Positions 1 through 10,533 of a stretch of 64,000 nt of DNA are shown here, one piece after another. The stretch comes from Sophora flavescens (taxonomy: Eukaryota; Streptophyta; Magnoliopsida; Fabales; Fabaceae). The translations under genes were made by a program, and so were the position numbers. The notes under the pieces were generated by a model that did no database searches, was not told the DNA's origin, and saw only the letters and a list, made by a program, of their open reading frames with translations. The DNA lies in assembly GCA_030762895.1 (NCBI GenBank), contig CM061067.1:51919667-51983666 (forward strand). The letters are read 5' to 3'. Numbering within the stretch: position 1 is the stretch's first letter; the number at the start of each line of letters is the position of its first letter.

Positions 1-2209
1 CCACTCTTGTCTTTGATTTCCACATTGAATTCTTGGAGCAAAAGCATCCACCGGATCAATCTTGGCTTAGCTTCTTGTTTCTTTAACAGGTACTTCAGAG
101 CTGCATGGTTAGTGAAAACAATAACCCTAGAACCTAGCAAATATGACCTAAATTTATCAAGTGCAAATACAACAGCTAGCAGTTCTTTCTCAGTGGTGGT
201 GTAATTTGACTGTGCATCATCTAATGTCCTAGAAGCATAATGAATTACATGGGCAGCCTTGCCCACCCTTTGTGCCAGAACTGCTCCCACAGCAAAATTG
301 GAAGCATCACACATTAGTTCAAAAGGGAGTGTCCAGTCTGGGGGCTGGATGATGGGGGTAGAGGTCAGTGCTCTTTTCAGGTGGTCAAACGCCTCCTTGC
401 AATGGTCATCAAATTGGAACAGGGCATCATTCTTCAGCAGGTTTGACAATGGCAGAGCTATCTTGCTGAAGTCTTTTATAAAGCGCCTGTAGAAACCTGC
501 ATGTCCAAGAAAAGAACGGATCTCGCGTACGCAAGATGGGTAAGGCAATGAAGAAATCACATCAATTTTTGCAGGATCTACTGAAATACCCTCTTTAGAA
601 ATTACATGACCCAAAACTATCCCCTGTTCTACCATAAAGTGACATTTCTCATAGTTCAAAATCAAATCAGTCTCAATGCATCTTTGTAGAACTAAACTCA
701 GACTATGCAGACATGCATCAAATGAGGAGCCATATACAGTAAAATCATCCATGAACACCTCTATGCAATTTTCAATAAATTCAGAGAAAATGCTAAGCAT
801 GCATCTTTGGAAGGTGCCAGGAGCATTACAAAGGCCAAATGGCATCCTCCTATAGGCAAACGTACCGAAGGGGCACGTGAAAGTGGTCTTTTCCTGATCC
901 TCAAGGGCAATATGGATCTGGAAATACCCGGAAAAACCATCAAGGAAGCAATAATGAGATTTACCAGCCAGCCGATCCAGCATATGATCTATGAACGGCA
1001 AAGGAAAGCGATCCTTTCTGGTGGCCTGGTTCAACTTCCTATAATCTATACAGACTCGCCAGCTATTCTGGACTCTAGTAGGTACAAGCTCATTATTATC
1101 ATTCCTAACTACTGTGAGACCGGACTTCTTTGGTACAACTTGCACCGGACTTACCCAAGTACTATCAGAGATGGGGTATATAATACCTGCCTGTAGAAGC
1201 TTAGTCACCTCTTTCTTCACCACATCCAAAATCAATGGGTTTAGTCGCCTTTGGGCCTGTCTAACTGGCTTAGCCCCATCCTCCAATAGAATTCTGTGCA
1301 TGCATCTGGAGGGGCTAATTCCTGGAATATCAGCCAATGTCCACCCAATAGCCTTCTTGTGCTTCTTCAGAACCTCCAATAGTTTTGCTTCCTGGTCAGA
1401 GTCAAGGCTGGAAGAAATGATGACTGGAAGTTTCTCATTTGTCTCCAGGTAGGCATACTTCAGGTTCCCAGGAAGTGGCTTGAGTTCTAGGGATGGTGGC
1501 TGCTCAACAGATGGTACATTGGGAGTAGCCAGGATGTTAAGGACTTCTGCAGAACAGACAGCTTCACTCTCACTATCACTATCACCCTGCAAAGTTGAAT
1601 CAAGAAACTCAGCACAAACAGAACACGGGTTAGTGTTAGTGCAGTTAGTACATGAATACAAATCATCAAAACCAGAAATGAATGGAAAATCAGAAATAAA
1701 GTCCTCATGGGTATCCTCAATAAGCTCGGAAAGCAACTCTAGTTGGAAAACCGAGTGCTCCTCCAGTGGGTGTTTCATTGCATCAAAGATTTTGAACTTG
1801 GCCATAATATCAGCAAACTCCATAGACATAGTCCCATCATTCACATCAATCTTAGTCTTGGCTGTCTTCATGAATGGTCTGCCCAAGATTATTAGTGATC
1901 TACTGGAATGTGTCTCTCCTGCCATGTCTAGGATGTAGAAGTCCGCAGGGAAGATCAAATCATCAACTTGCACTAGCACTTCTTCTACCATTCCCATGGG
2001 TCGGGCACTGGTCCTGTTAGCCAACTGGATGGTAAGACCTGTATACTGCAAAGGTCCTAGATCAAGGTTGTTAAAGATGGAGGTAGGCATGACATTTATG
2101 GATGCTCCCAAGTCCAGCATGCAGTTTTCAAACTTCCTATCCCCAATAGTGCATGGAATAGTAAATATGCCTGGATCCTTGCACTTCTGTGGTAATGCCT
2201 GAGTAGGGG
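1..2209 (-). pseudogene. pol: Athila-type Pol: protease, reverse transcriptase, RNase H start (partial)
   Basis: Reading the minus strand downstream of gag gives a retroviral-type protease with the Athila core D-L-G-A-S (codons at 2100-2114). Reverse transcriptase follows, including the segment GYFQIHIALEDQEKTTF near 880-930 and the catalytic F-M-D-D box at 744-755. After the fingers-palm region come TLPFELMCDASN-type RNase H residues near 330-300 and an FTNHAALKYL-like segment near 110. The frame is offset from gag at about 2210, so translation would need a frameshift or the copy is broken. RNase H is cut by the window edge and integrase is not seen. The whole region appears free of large rearrangement. 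Confidence 0.85.
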
Positions 2210-4012
2210 CTATAACAACAACTCTTTCTCAGTGCGGGGCCTAGACTGGATAAGAGCTGAGACATTTCTTCCCAAATCAACCCTCTCATTATTCTTCATC
2301 TTCCTCTTGTTGGTGCATAGATCCTTCAGAAATTTGGCATACTTGGGCACCTGCTTGATCACATCCAACAGCGGAATATTCACAGCTACTTTTCTGAACA
2401 CATCTAAAATCTCCCTTTCTTTGTCTTCACCACCAATCTTCTTATATTTCTGTAATCTGTGTGGGAATGGGATTGGTGGTCTGTACACTTTCTCAACTTC
2501 AACTTTAACAGTAGGCTCAGGAGTTACCTCAATAGTTTCTTCATCCTTTCCAGAGGTGGCCTCAACAACTTTTCCAGATCTCAGAGATATGGCACTCACA
2601 TTAGGGTTCGAGGCATTGGGATTTATCACTGGTTGTGCTGGCAGCTGGGTTGTCCCTTGAGCTTGATGTATGTTATTCATGGTTGTGGCCAGCTGTCCAA
2701 TCTGTGTCCTCAAATCTTGAATGCTAGCATCTGTTCGCTGCTGATACTGTGCCTGTGAGGCCTGGAACTGTGCCTGGAACTGTCCCATTTGCTGCTGGAA
2801 AAGTGTAGTCATTTGTGCATTCATTTGTGAAGTCATTTGCTTGCACATGTCTTCCAGTGAAGGTCCAGAAGGTGCAGAAGTGGTCACTTGAGGAGGATTC
2901 TGAGGTGCTGCCATCGGTTGTTGTTGGGATGAGTTCCCATACCGCAGATTATGATGATTCCTCCAATTGGGATGGTACCTATTGGTAGAGAGGTCTGGAG
3001 TGTTGTACCGATTCTGACTGTTTCCTTGATTATATGGATTTACTGCATAAGCTTGGGACACTTCACTGACAAACTCTTCTCTCTGGATAGGGCATGGATC
3101 ATATGGGTGCTCAGGAGAATTGCATATGCCACATAACTTTGCAGGCTGAACTCTGTCTATTGCCAATTGCCTTACGAAAGAAGTCAGCTCATCCAATCTA
3201 TTCTCAAGGGCGGCCTGGTTGGAAGATGAACTATGGATCTCATGCACACCTCTTGTCTCAACTGAATTTCTTCTGGTAGTAAACTGCTGGGAATTCAGTG
3301 ACATATTCTCAATGAGTTTCTTGGCAGCAGCTGGGGTCTTATCAACAAGCGCTCCCCCACTAGCAGCATCCAAAAGATTCCTATCCATCGGCAGTAATCC
3401 TTCATAAAAGTACTGGATGAGAAGCTGTTCAGAAATCTGATGCTGAGGGCAGCTGGATACCAAATGCTTGAACCTTTCCCAATATTCAGCTAGCGACTCA
3501 TTCCCTTGCCTGATGCCACATATTTCTTTTCTTATTGACGCAGCTCTTGAAGCAGGAAAATATCTTTCTAGGAAAACCCTCTTCAAATCATTCCAAGTGG
3601 TGATAGAGTTGGTCTCAAGATACAACAGCCAATCCTTTGCAGCTCCCTGGAGTGAGAACAGAAAAGCCTTCAGTTTGATGCTATCCTCAGTTACTCCCTC
3701 TGATCTCGAGGTTGTGGAGCATACAACTTGTAATTCCTTCAAGTGCTTGTGTGGATCCTCACCTGCAAGACCATTAAACTTTGGCCACAAGTGAATGAAA
3801 CCAGATTTTAGTTCAAAAGGAGTATCAGCACCAGGATATGAAATACACAATCCATTATAGTTAACATCAGGGGCAACAAGCTGTCTTAATGTCCTTTGGT
3901 CACCCATGTTTTCAAAAACAGTTTTGGAATTAGAATGACCACTCGTGCTAGCTCGAAATTCTCTACGGAGTGTGTGCAGTGTTCTTTCAATTTCCGGGTC
4001 AAAATCACACAA
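2210..4012 (-). CDS. gag: Athila-type Gag polyprotein (600 aa)
   Basis: This is the capsid and nucleocapsid precursor of the Athila element. A retrotransposon Gag core lies roughly at residues 65-240, including YFPASRAASI and an EYWERFKHL segment. A perfect CX2CX4HX4C zinc knuckle follows at C294, C297, H302 and C307. The middle part (residues about 340-470) is Q-, N- and P-rich, and the C-terminal part leads toward the protease. The start at 4012 is the first methionine after a short leader behind the primer site. The frame ends with TAG at 2210-2212, just before the protease, which continues in another frame. In related elements gag and pol form one long frame, so a frameshift has probably occurred here. 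Otherwise the frame is clean, suggesting a fairly young copy. Confidence 0.88.
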   Translation of the reverse strand: MCDFDPEIERTLHTLRREFRASTSGHSNSKTVFENMGDQRTLRQLVAPDVNYNGLCISYPGADTPFELKSGFIHLWPKFNGLAGEDPHKHLKELQVVCSTTSRSEGVTEDSIKLKAFLFSLQGAAKDWLLYLETNSITTWNDLKRVFLERYFPASRAASIRKEICGIRQGNESLAEYWERFKHLVSSCPQHQISEQLLIQYFYEGLLPMDRNLLDAASGGALVDKTPAAAKKLIENMSLNSQQFTTRRNSVETRGVHEIHSSSSNQAALENRLDELTSFVRQLAIDRVQPAKLCGICNSPEHPYDPCPIQREEFVSEVSQAYAVNPYNQGNSQNRYNTPDLSTNRYHPNWRNHHNLRYGNSSQQQPMAAPQNPPQVTTSAPSGPSLEDMCKQMTSQMNAQMTTLFQQQMGQFQAQFQASQAQYQQRTDASIQDLRTQIGQLATTMNNIHQAQGTTQLPAQPVINPNASNPNVSAISLRSGKVVEATSGKDEETIEVTPEPTVKVEVEKVYRPPIPFPHRLQKYKKIGGEDKEREILDVFRKVAVNIPLLDVIKQVPKYAKFLKDLCTNKRKMKNNERVDLGRNVSALIQSRPRTEKELLL

Positions 4013-4116
4013 TTCAGGACAATTCGACCTAGTAGCCAGACCAATTCAAAACAAAAATAGAAAATAAAATAAAAAGAAAATAAAGGGGAAAAAAATGGAA
4101 AAATAACAAATAAGAG

Positions 4117-4134
4117 TCCCCGGCAACGGCGCCA
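4117..4134 (-). promoter_or_regulatory. Primer binding site, tRNA-Asp
   Basis: The minus strand reads TGGCGCCGTTGCCGGGGA, an 18-nt match to the complement of the 3' end of plant tRNA-Asp including CCA. It lies 6 bp inside the LTR. The same site occurs at 31288-31305 in the LARD-like element. Confidence 0.95.
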
Positions 4135-4838
4135 ATTTTTGGCCGCGCTGTCGCGCACGCGCCAAAAGGAACGAGCGGGTTTAAAACTGTAGTTTAGGGC
4201 GACAACTCGGATGTCGTCTCTCAAGGACTCTTAAAGTGTTATTTTTCACAAAAATCAGTTTGGGGGGGGGGGGGGGTGGGGTTGGTTGGTTGGATGCAAT
4301 CAAAGAAAATAAAACAATGAAAAACAGGGAAATAAAACAAGGCAGTTCAAAAGGATTATCAAATAGCAAACAACGATTAATCTACTGTTCTCGAATTCCC
4401 AACTATCCTTGGTTCATGTAATCCCAGGCCCTAAGCAGATTCTAATCCCCTTTCAGTTGTAGCAACTATTAACAACGCAATCGCTACTACAGATATATGT
4501 TCCTATTCCCGAAATAACAAACGGTGTTAAGCCCTCATGAACTAACGAACATGAATGAACACACGCGAAATAACAAACGCGATTTAGTATAGGAACATAA
4601 CATCACTGAAACGAATCAATACAACACTACACACTCCTGAAATAACAAACAGAAATGTATAATATGGTATTGAAAAGGGAAAAGCAATTAAAATAGGAAT
4701 TACAAAACCTCAAGTATATGGAATTCTCATACAGTAGATTAATCTAAGAATTTAGTTCTCCATAACAATAACGAAATACACAGAAAAATATGTAAAACTG
4801 TGGAGAATCAAAAGTTGTTCATAATCTGCCCAGACAGT

Positions 4839-4846
4839 TATTTATA
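4839..4846 (-). promoter_or_regulatory. TATA box of the Athila LTR promoter
   Basis: The minus strand reads TATAAATA here, about 690 bp into the LTR and 22 bp downstream of the 12-mer array. The homologous solo LTR has TATATATAAG in the same place, 20 bp after its own array. This makes it the likely core promoter of the element. Confidence 0.65.
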
Positions 4847-4868
4847 ACATTCAAGAATTTTTGCCCTC

Positions 4869-5306
4869 TCGCGAGGCGAAGCCTCTATCGCGACGCGAAT
4901 CTTGTGAACAGTCTGCAACCTTTGGTATTCTCGCGAGGCGAACAAACCTTCGCGAGGCGAGGAACTGAAGAGTCTTCTTATTACGCCCGTTATGAACATC
5001 AGGGGCCAACCGTGATGCTTTATGACTTCCAGGATCGCGAGGCGAATGGATGCTCGCGAGGCGAGACTCTTCAACTTCAAAACTGCCACAGCCGTGACCT
5101 TCAACACGGGTAAGCCGTGATAGTCTCTGACTTTCAGGGCTGGGTGACTCGCGGGGCGAACCAGAGACCTTGCATTTTCTTGGAACAGTCAGCCTTCGGG
5201 GTCGCGAGGCGAAGAGCTGTTCGCGAGGCGAACCAGAGAGGATGTCATTTTCACTGTTCTGCTGGCTTTCAGGTTCGCGAGGCGAGGGAAACTCTCGCGA
5301 GGCGAA
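4869..5306 (-). repeat. Array of 11 CpG-rich 12-mers, five 19/20-bp pairs plus one single, in LTR U3
   Basis: The 12-mer TCGCGAGGCGAA (up to two substitutions) starts at 4869, 4888, 4931, 4950, 5035, 5054, 5149, 5202, 5221, 5275 and 5295. Ten copies form five pairs with start-to-start spacing 19, 19, 19, 19 and 20 bp; the copy at 5149 is unpaired. TCGCGA is itself palindromic. The copy nearest the TATA box is 22 bp away. The spacing regularity is seen directly; a regulatory role is inference. Confidence 0.88.
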
Positions 5307-5530
5307 TCCCCTGTTTCTTTATTCTCTCAACTTCTACTTAACCTGAAAACAAAGAAATAACTATAAGTGTATTATTTGACTCAAAACTGGGTAATTTAAC
5401 CTAAAACTACTTTAGAGACTCAAAACCTTGCTTGAGGACAATCTAATCTAATTTGGGTGAAAATAGGATATAATTTGCACAAAACCCTGGTCATACTAGC
5501 CATAAAACTAGATGAGCTAGAGGCTTATCA

Positions 5531-6830
5531 CTTCTTCACATATAGGGCATGCTTTATGCCCTTTGACACTGTACCCGGACAAGTTACCGTATGCTGGAAA
5601 GTCGTTGATGGTGCAAAATAACATGGCACGAAGCTTGAAAGTCTCATGAGAATACCCATCAACTACATCAACACCTTCCACCCACAGAGTTTTCAAGTCT
5701 TCAATCAAGGGACCTAGATAAACATCTAAGTCATTTCCCGGTTTCTTTGGGGCCGAAATCATCATAGACAACATCATGTATTTGCGCTTCATGCACAACC
5801 AAGGGGGCATGTTGTAAATTACCAACAGAACAGGCCATGAACTATGAATACTACTCATGTTACCATAAGGATTCATTCCATTCGTAGCAAGTCCAAGTCT
5901 TAGGTTTCTTGGCTCATCGGCGAAATCCAGAAACATAGTATCGATATTCTTCCATTGCATAGAATCAGCAAGATGACGAACCTTTCCATCACGTTTCCTC
6001 TCATCATTATGCCATCTAAGATTTTTCGCATCTTTCGCATTGGAAAACAATCGCTTGAACCTTAGAATTATTGGAAGATACCACAACACCTTCGCAGGAG
6101 GACCCTTTTTTCTCACATCATCAAGATCATCATCATCATCACCACCCTTCACTTTGTATCGTAATAACCCACATTTGGGGCAATCGTGATTGTCTTCATG
6201 AACACCGGTGTACAATATGCAATCATTGGGGCATGCGTGTATCTTCTTATACTCCATACCCATAGGACACAATACCTTCTTGGCCTCATAGTTACGGTCG
6301 GGCAATGTGTTGTCCTCCGGAAGCAAGTCTTTCAACACTTCAAGCAATTCCGTGAAGCTTTTATCGGTCCAACCATTTATCACCTTCACACAAACCAATT
6401 TTAGCACCGCCGACAACCGTGTATGAGTAGTACACCCTGGATATAAAGGCTTATCCGCATCACCGCACAACCTATCATACACATGAGCTCGATGAAAAGA
6501 TTCTTGTCCAATATCACGGATCATGTCCTCTACACGATCATCCTCCATATCTACGTCAACGTCCTCACTTTGGGAGACATTTGCCGTACTACTCAACAAC
6601 ACATCACCATGCCATATCCATCTTGTATAACTCAAGTAAATCCCTTCACAAATCAAATGAGTACGTATATCCTTCACCGTACATTTCCTCATATTCAAAC
6701 ACTTGACACAAGGACAACAGAACATTCCATTACTATTAGGAACATTCCTTTGAGCAAATTCTATAAATTCTCACACCCCCTTCAAATACTCAGCACTAGT
6801 GCGCTTACAAACCATCAAACTACGATCCAT
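5531..6830 (-). pseudogene. TNP2-like CACTA transposase, N-terminal 430 codons
   Basis: The product would be the En/Spm TNP2-type transposase that cuts CACTA termini. The frame opens with MDRSLM at 6830, gives an N-terminal transposase-associated domain with C-P-C-V-K-C, then the Transposase_21 core: LYPGCTTHTRLSAVLKL, NDCILY...CPKCG, LRWHNDERKRDGK and SSWPVLLVIYN, ending at KACPICEE. One nonsense codon (TGA, 6771-6773) breaks the associated domain; the remaining frame is clean. At 5531 the coding sequence is cut by the Athila LTR, as shown by comparison with the uninterrupted relative at 34795-37967, which continues past the same CPICEE motif. The first exon start at 6830 is chosen because the related copy begins MDRGWM at the equivalent place. 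Confidence 0.9.
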
Positions 6831-7921
6831 AACTAGATAGGTCCTGTAGATATACAAAACATATATCCAATATAAGGACAATACGGGAGATTGAAAACTA
6901 TAGTTTTTGAAGATTGCCAAGCACTGGTCATGGCTTGGCAGTGATGTCCATCACGGCCGTAACGTGCCAACTGAACCAGACCATCACAGGCAGAACTGAT
7001 CACGGCCTAGCCGTGATGAGCATCACGGTCGTGACAGATCAACCACCAGAGCAACATGCACTCAAAACCAAAAATAGAGACATTCCAAACAACTCAAACT
7101 CACGGTTTCAAGTTTCAACTACTGAGACTACAGTTTCAACATACACTCAAAACCAAAAATAAAAAAATGTGCCCTAAAGACTCACCAGAAATAGGTGCTC
7201 GCGTGGTGGAGGGGAGGGGTGCTCGAGTGGTGGCCAACGTTCGATGTGGTTACTGAGAGCAGAGGGACAAGGAGAGTTAGTGCGTGGGAAGGAGAAAGAG
7301 AGATATCAAGTTATTGCAAAGAATGAATGGAAATACAGAGTTAGGGTTAAGAGTGTACCTCACGGTGGTGGCAAAGAAGCCCTCGCGGTGGTTACGGTGG
7401 AGATGAGCTCGCGATTAGGGCAGAGTGAGAGTGAGAGTGAGAGTGAGGGGTGAGAGTGAGGGTTGAGCGTGATGAAAAGAGAAAAGAGACGTACAGAGCG
7501 AAGTGCAGAAGGCGCGCGGGTGTAAACCAAAATAAAACAACATTTGACGTCAGTTGTTTGTAAAAACCGACGTTAAAGGTCATATATTTAACGTCAGTTG
7601 TCTTAAGAAACCGACGTTAAAAGTGTATACGTTTATCCAAAAACATTAATTCCTTTGACTATTTATTTAATTGAAGTAAAAAATCAAACTTTTAACATCA
7701 GTTGTATTAAACAACCGACGTTAAAAATAAATATTTTTTATTTTAAAAGCACTTTTAACGTCAGTTGTTGAAGACAACTGACGTTTAAAGTGTATAAGTT
7801 TCTGCAAAAAAATTCATTCCTTTGACTACTGTGCTAACCCATGCACCTTGTAACTTAATCCTCTTAATGAGCATTAAGTTTATAGATAAGTTTTCAAGAA
7901 AATCAGAGAGACTCTATTCTC

Positions 7922-8350
7922 TATATAAAGTGTCATTCTTCTGTATCAGTCTGTAAATACACCCTCTTCTTTTCCTCTATATTTCGTGCGTTTTCTATTC
8001 CTTCACAATATGGTTCTATCACATTTGAGATTTTTGTTATTTCTTCCTATACCTAGACTTAAAGGTCTCTGTCTTAATGGTCAAAAAACTTATGAGGTTG
8101 AGTAAATCACATAATATGACTCCCTCACTTTATTCCATCTCCTCCCCAAGTGACTGTGGATAAAGCACAGATGGAGCATCAAGGACTTCAAATGAGGGAG
8201 GGGATTGATAATGCATCAATTGGAGTTTCAGAGGACAGAACTGAGAAGAAATTGATGTTGAAGCAGAAACTTTTTAATATTTTAGTGCTATGTTACAGAA
8301 ATTTTTTATCTTTTAATCATGTAATTGTAACTTATGAATCGCTTCAATGA
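7922..8350 (+). pseudogene. Captured gene-like insert, copy A
   Basis: Opposite in strand to the transposase. A TATA-like box (TATATAAAG, 7922) and pyrimidine-rich leader precede an ATG at 8010 that opens a 31-codon frame containing LPIPRLKGLCLNGQ, ending at TAA 8103. A possible 3' splice site (CTCCTCCCCAAG, about 8149) precedes a second open stretch, V-D-K-A-Q-M-E-H, ending near 8350. The N-terminus is hydrophobic with scattered arginines and looks like an organelle-targeting presequence, but I do not recognise the protein. Copy B about 950 bp downstream shares promoter, leader and first exon. CACTA elements are known to carry host gene pieces; origin here is inference. Confidence 0.45.
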
Positions 8351-8917
8351 GATACGATTTGATTATACATATAACACTTTTATGTTAAGTGTTTATTTAT
8401 TTTAATTTTCACAAGAATATGTTTACTAATTCAAGCTAATTAATGAAGATTAAAAATAATCTTGTTTAATATTTATACAAGTTCTTTACACAACTGATGC
8501 AAATAGTGATTTAATATTTACAAACTACCACCACCTCATTTTTAACGTCAACTTAATTTATGACTGCCAAGTTCCCGTATATTACATTATTTCCAATATT
8601 CATTCTGCACGTTTATAATATATATGATTATTTACGTCGGCTATTTATTATACTGAAGTAAAAATCACACTTTTAACGTCAGTTGTATAAAAAACTGACG
8701 TTAAAAATAAATATTTTTTATTTTAAAAACACTTTTAACGTCAGTTGTATTAAACAACTGACGTTAAAGGTGTATAAGTTTCTGCAAGAACATTCATTCC
8801 TTTGACTACTGTGCTACTTACCCATGCACCTTGTAACTTAATCCTCTTAATGAGCATTAAGTTTATAGATAAGTTTTCAAGAAAATCAGAATAGCTTAGT
8901 AACTTCATCCCCTGCTC

Positions 8918-9303
8918 CTATAAATAGCTTCCTTCCATCCTTTTAATTTTCTGCTTCACAATATGGCTCTGTCATGGAGATTAACTTCATCACTCTTTCT
9001 TCCTATTCCTAGACTCAAAGATCTTTGTCTTAATGGTCAAACAACTTCTGAGGTTGTGTAAATCACATAACATGGGTGATAAGATTGTGTAAATCACATA
9101 ATGTGAGTTGCTCACCTTATCATCTTTCCGGAGAATCGACAGCTACTGCTCCAGAACCTCAGCTTTGGAAGCAAATGACAGTTCCAAGACCATTGCTGAA
9201 ACAGATCGGGTGCACCCTTGCTCAGCCGCTCTGGAAAACTCAGTCGTTCGACTCTCCTCTCTTGCTCACCCGTGAAGGGAACGAAGCCTCAACAAATTTT
9301 TAG
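8918..9303 (+). pseudogene. Captured gene-like insert, copy B
   Basis: A TATA box (CTATAAATAG, 8918-8927) is followed by an ATG at 8963 and a 32-codon frame beginning MALSWRLTSS and containing LPIPRLKDLCLNGQ, closely matching copy A. A further open stretch (about 9118-9303) contains PQLWKQMTVPRPLLKQ and ends at a stop near 9303. The flanking AT-rich leader with AATCCTCTTAATGAGCATTAAG also occurs in both copies (7858 and 8840), so the duplication includes the upstream region. The protein is not recognised. The tandem copies differ by many substitutions, so the duplication is not recent. Confidence 0.45.
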
Positions 9304-9798
9304 GATTTTAAACCCTTTCAATGTAACTTTTTATAGGATTTTAAACCCTTTCAATCTTCTGTATCAGTCTGTATTACACTTCATGAATGAGATCCGGTTT
9401 GGGTTATTGATTCAACTTATACTTCGCACATATATTTTAGTTTTAAAAACAGAAACACAAAACATCAAGGCAATTGTGAAACTGAAACTTTGAGGAAGGC
9501 AATGCGGAAGGGTACGTATACTAGATAAAAAAAATTATTAAAATAACCTTTAACGTCTGTTGATGAAAGAACAGAAGTTAAAAGTGAACTGACTCACTTT
9601 TAACGTCAATTGTTTATTGAGCTGACGTTAAAAGTGAGTCACTTCACTTTTAACGTCAGTCCTTACAACAACTGACGTTAAAATTGAATTAATGAAGTCT
9701 GATATTTACAAAACTGTCACCGCCCCCTTTTTAACGTCTAGCTTTTGATCAACTGACGTAAAACGTTCTCGTATATTACATTATTTCCACTAGTGTTA

Positions 9799-10190
9799 GA
9801 ACTGTCGAGGCTTGGATCACCTGAGTACAATATCTGTGTTAAAGAACCTTATCCGATCCTATAAGCCGGACTTTATTTTTTTGTTTGAAACTTTGATGAA
9901 TGCTAGTAAGATATAGCTGGATTCCATGTTAGCTGTTGATGGGATGCATGGTTCAGTTTCTGATTTGTCTGAGTTTGGTTCAATAATTTCCTCTTGTAAG
10001 GATTTGTTTGTTTCTTTTTGTCAAAACTCTTATGATGAGTTCACTAGGAGGTAAGCCAAAATGGTTGCTCTTAGTTTAGCTAGGGTGGCTATTTTTCATG
10101 CTTGTCCTCAGTTCTCTTCTGATATCCCTACATGTACTAGATCTTTAATTATTAATGAAATGCTATAAGTTTCTTTGGTAAAAAAAAAAT
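9799..10190 (+). mobile_element. LINE (L1-type) fragment, endonuclease start joined to 3' end
   Basis: Just after the CACTA end the plus strand encodes N-C-R-G-L-G-S-P-E, the start of a plant LINE ORF2 endonuclease. After a frameshift it continues SYKPDFIFLFET. From about 9945 it encodes a C-terminal RNase-H-like tail (CKDLFVSFCQNSYDEFTRR, then SLARVAIFHACPQFSSDIPT) and ends in a 10-nt A-run at 10180-10189. Nearly all of ORF2 between these parts is missing, so this is an internally deleted, non-functional copy. Confidence 0.75.
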
Positions 10191-10253
10191 CTCATGTGTT
10201 GTACTTCATCTGATAGCTTTATATTACTTATAATTTACATAAATAAATCAGAT

Positions 10254-10486
10254 ACTCTTATTGGATTTTTTTTAAACATCATTGTTAATTTTTTTATTTA
10301 CATGGATAGCTTCATTTTCATTTTATGTACCAAAGTACCATGGTTTTCAAAACCATTGAGAAGTTGTTTTAGGCTAGTCAACTTCTCGACATTATTTTGT
10401 TTTTTGTTTTTTAGATGTATGAGAAGTCATTTTGCCAACGACTTCTCAATATAGCAATGATTTCCTGTGAATTGTCTTATACTATT

Positions 10487-10533
<47 letters not shown>

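Larger units (their letters stand above)
1..5530 (-). mobile_element. Athila-type Ty3/gypsy retrotransposon, 5' half (runs off left edge)
   Basis: The minus strand reads LTR (5530 to 4140), a primer binding site matching the tRNA-Asp 3' end, gag, protease, reverse transcriptase and the start of RNase H, and then leaves the window. A tRNA-Asp primer and a protease core of the form D-L-G-A-S are typical of the Athila lineage (Cyclops/Calypso-like in legumes). The LTR outer end at 5530 interrupts a CACTA transposase reading frame, so this element is younger than that CACTA. Its target-site duplication cannot be tested because the other end lies outside the window. Element type is firm; lineage is inferred from the primer and motifs. 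Confidence 0.92.
4140..5530 (-). repeat. 5' LTR of the Athila element
   Basis: On the plus strand the LTR starts TGGCCGCGCTG and ends GGCTTATCA, so in element orientation it runs TGATAAGCC to GCGGCCA, 1391 bp. The right end is fixed by the abrupt return to transposase coding sequence at 5531. The left end is fixed by the primer site 6 bp further in. It carries a G-run at 4261-4275 and a CpG-rich array of paired 12-mers (separate entry) upstream of a TATA box. A homologous solo LTR lies at 12473-13652 in the opposite orientation. Confidence 0.9.
7545..9740. repeat. CACTA subterminal repeats, TTTAACGTCAGTTG family in inverted pairs
   Basis: Copies of a 14-bp motif near TTTAACGTCAGTTG face reverse complements 15-40 bp away, forming short hairpins, in three blocks: about 7545-7790, 8650-8775 and 9545-9740. 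Subterminal repeats bind the TNPA-type protein in En/Spm. Here many are arranged head-to-head as hairpins rather than only as direct arrays. Confidence 0.8.
5531..9795 (-). mobile_element. CACTA (En/Spm) transposon, 5' part, truncated by Athila insertion
   Basis: The element end at 9795 reads, on the minus strand, CACTAGTGGAAATAATG, the terminal CACTA of this superfamily. Internally it holds subterminal repeats based on TTTAACGTCAGTTG, two copies of a small gene-like insert, a GC-rich leader with a GAGAGTGA microsatellite (about 7424-7466), and the N-terminal half of a TNP2 transposase. The Athila element at 5530 separates this from the rest of the element, which must lie left of the window. 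The 3-bp target-site duplication cannot be tested. Confidence 0.9.

Noticed and set aside
807..1452. Plus-strand frames of 112-129 codons over the Athila pol
   Set aside because: Antisense to the reverse transcriptase; no domain.
6914..7162. Frame over repeated ATCACGGCCGTGA motifs
   Set aside because: Short inverted repeats upstream of the CACTA transposase start; reading frame is incidental.
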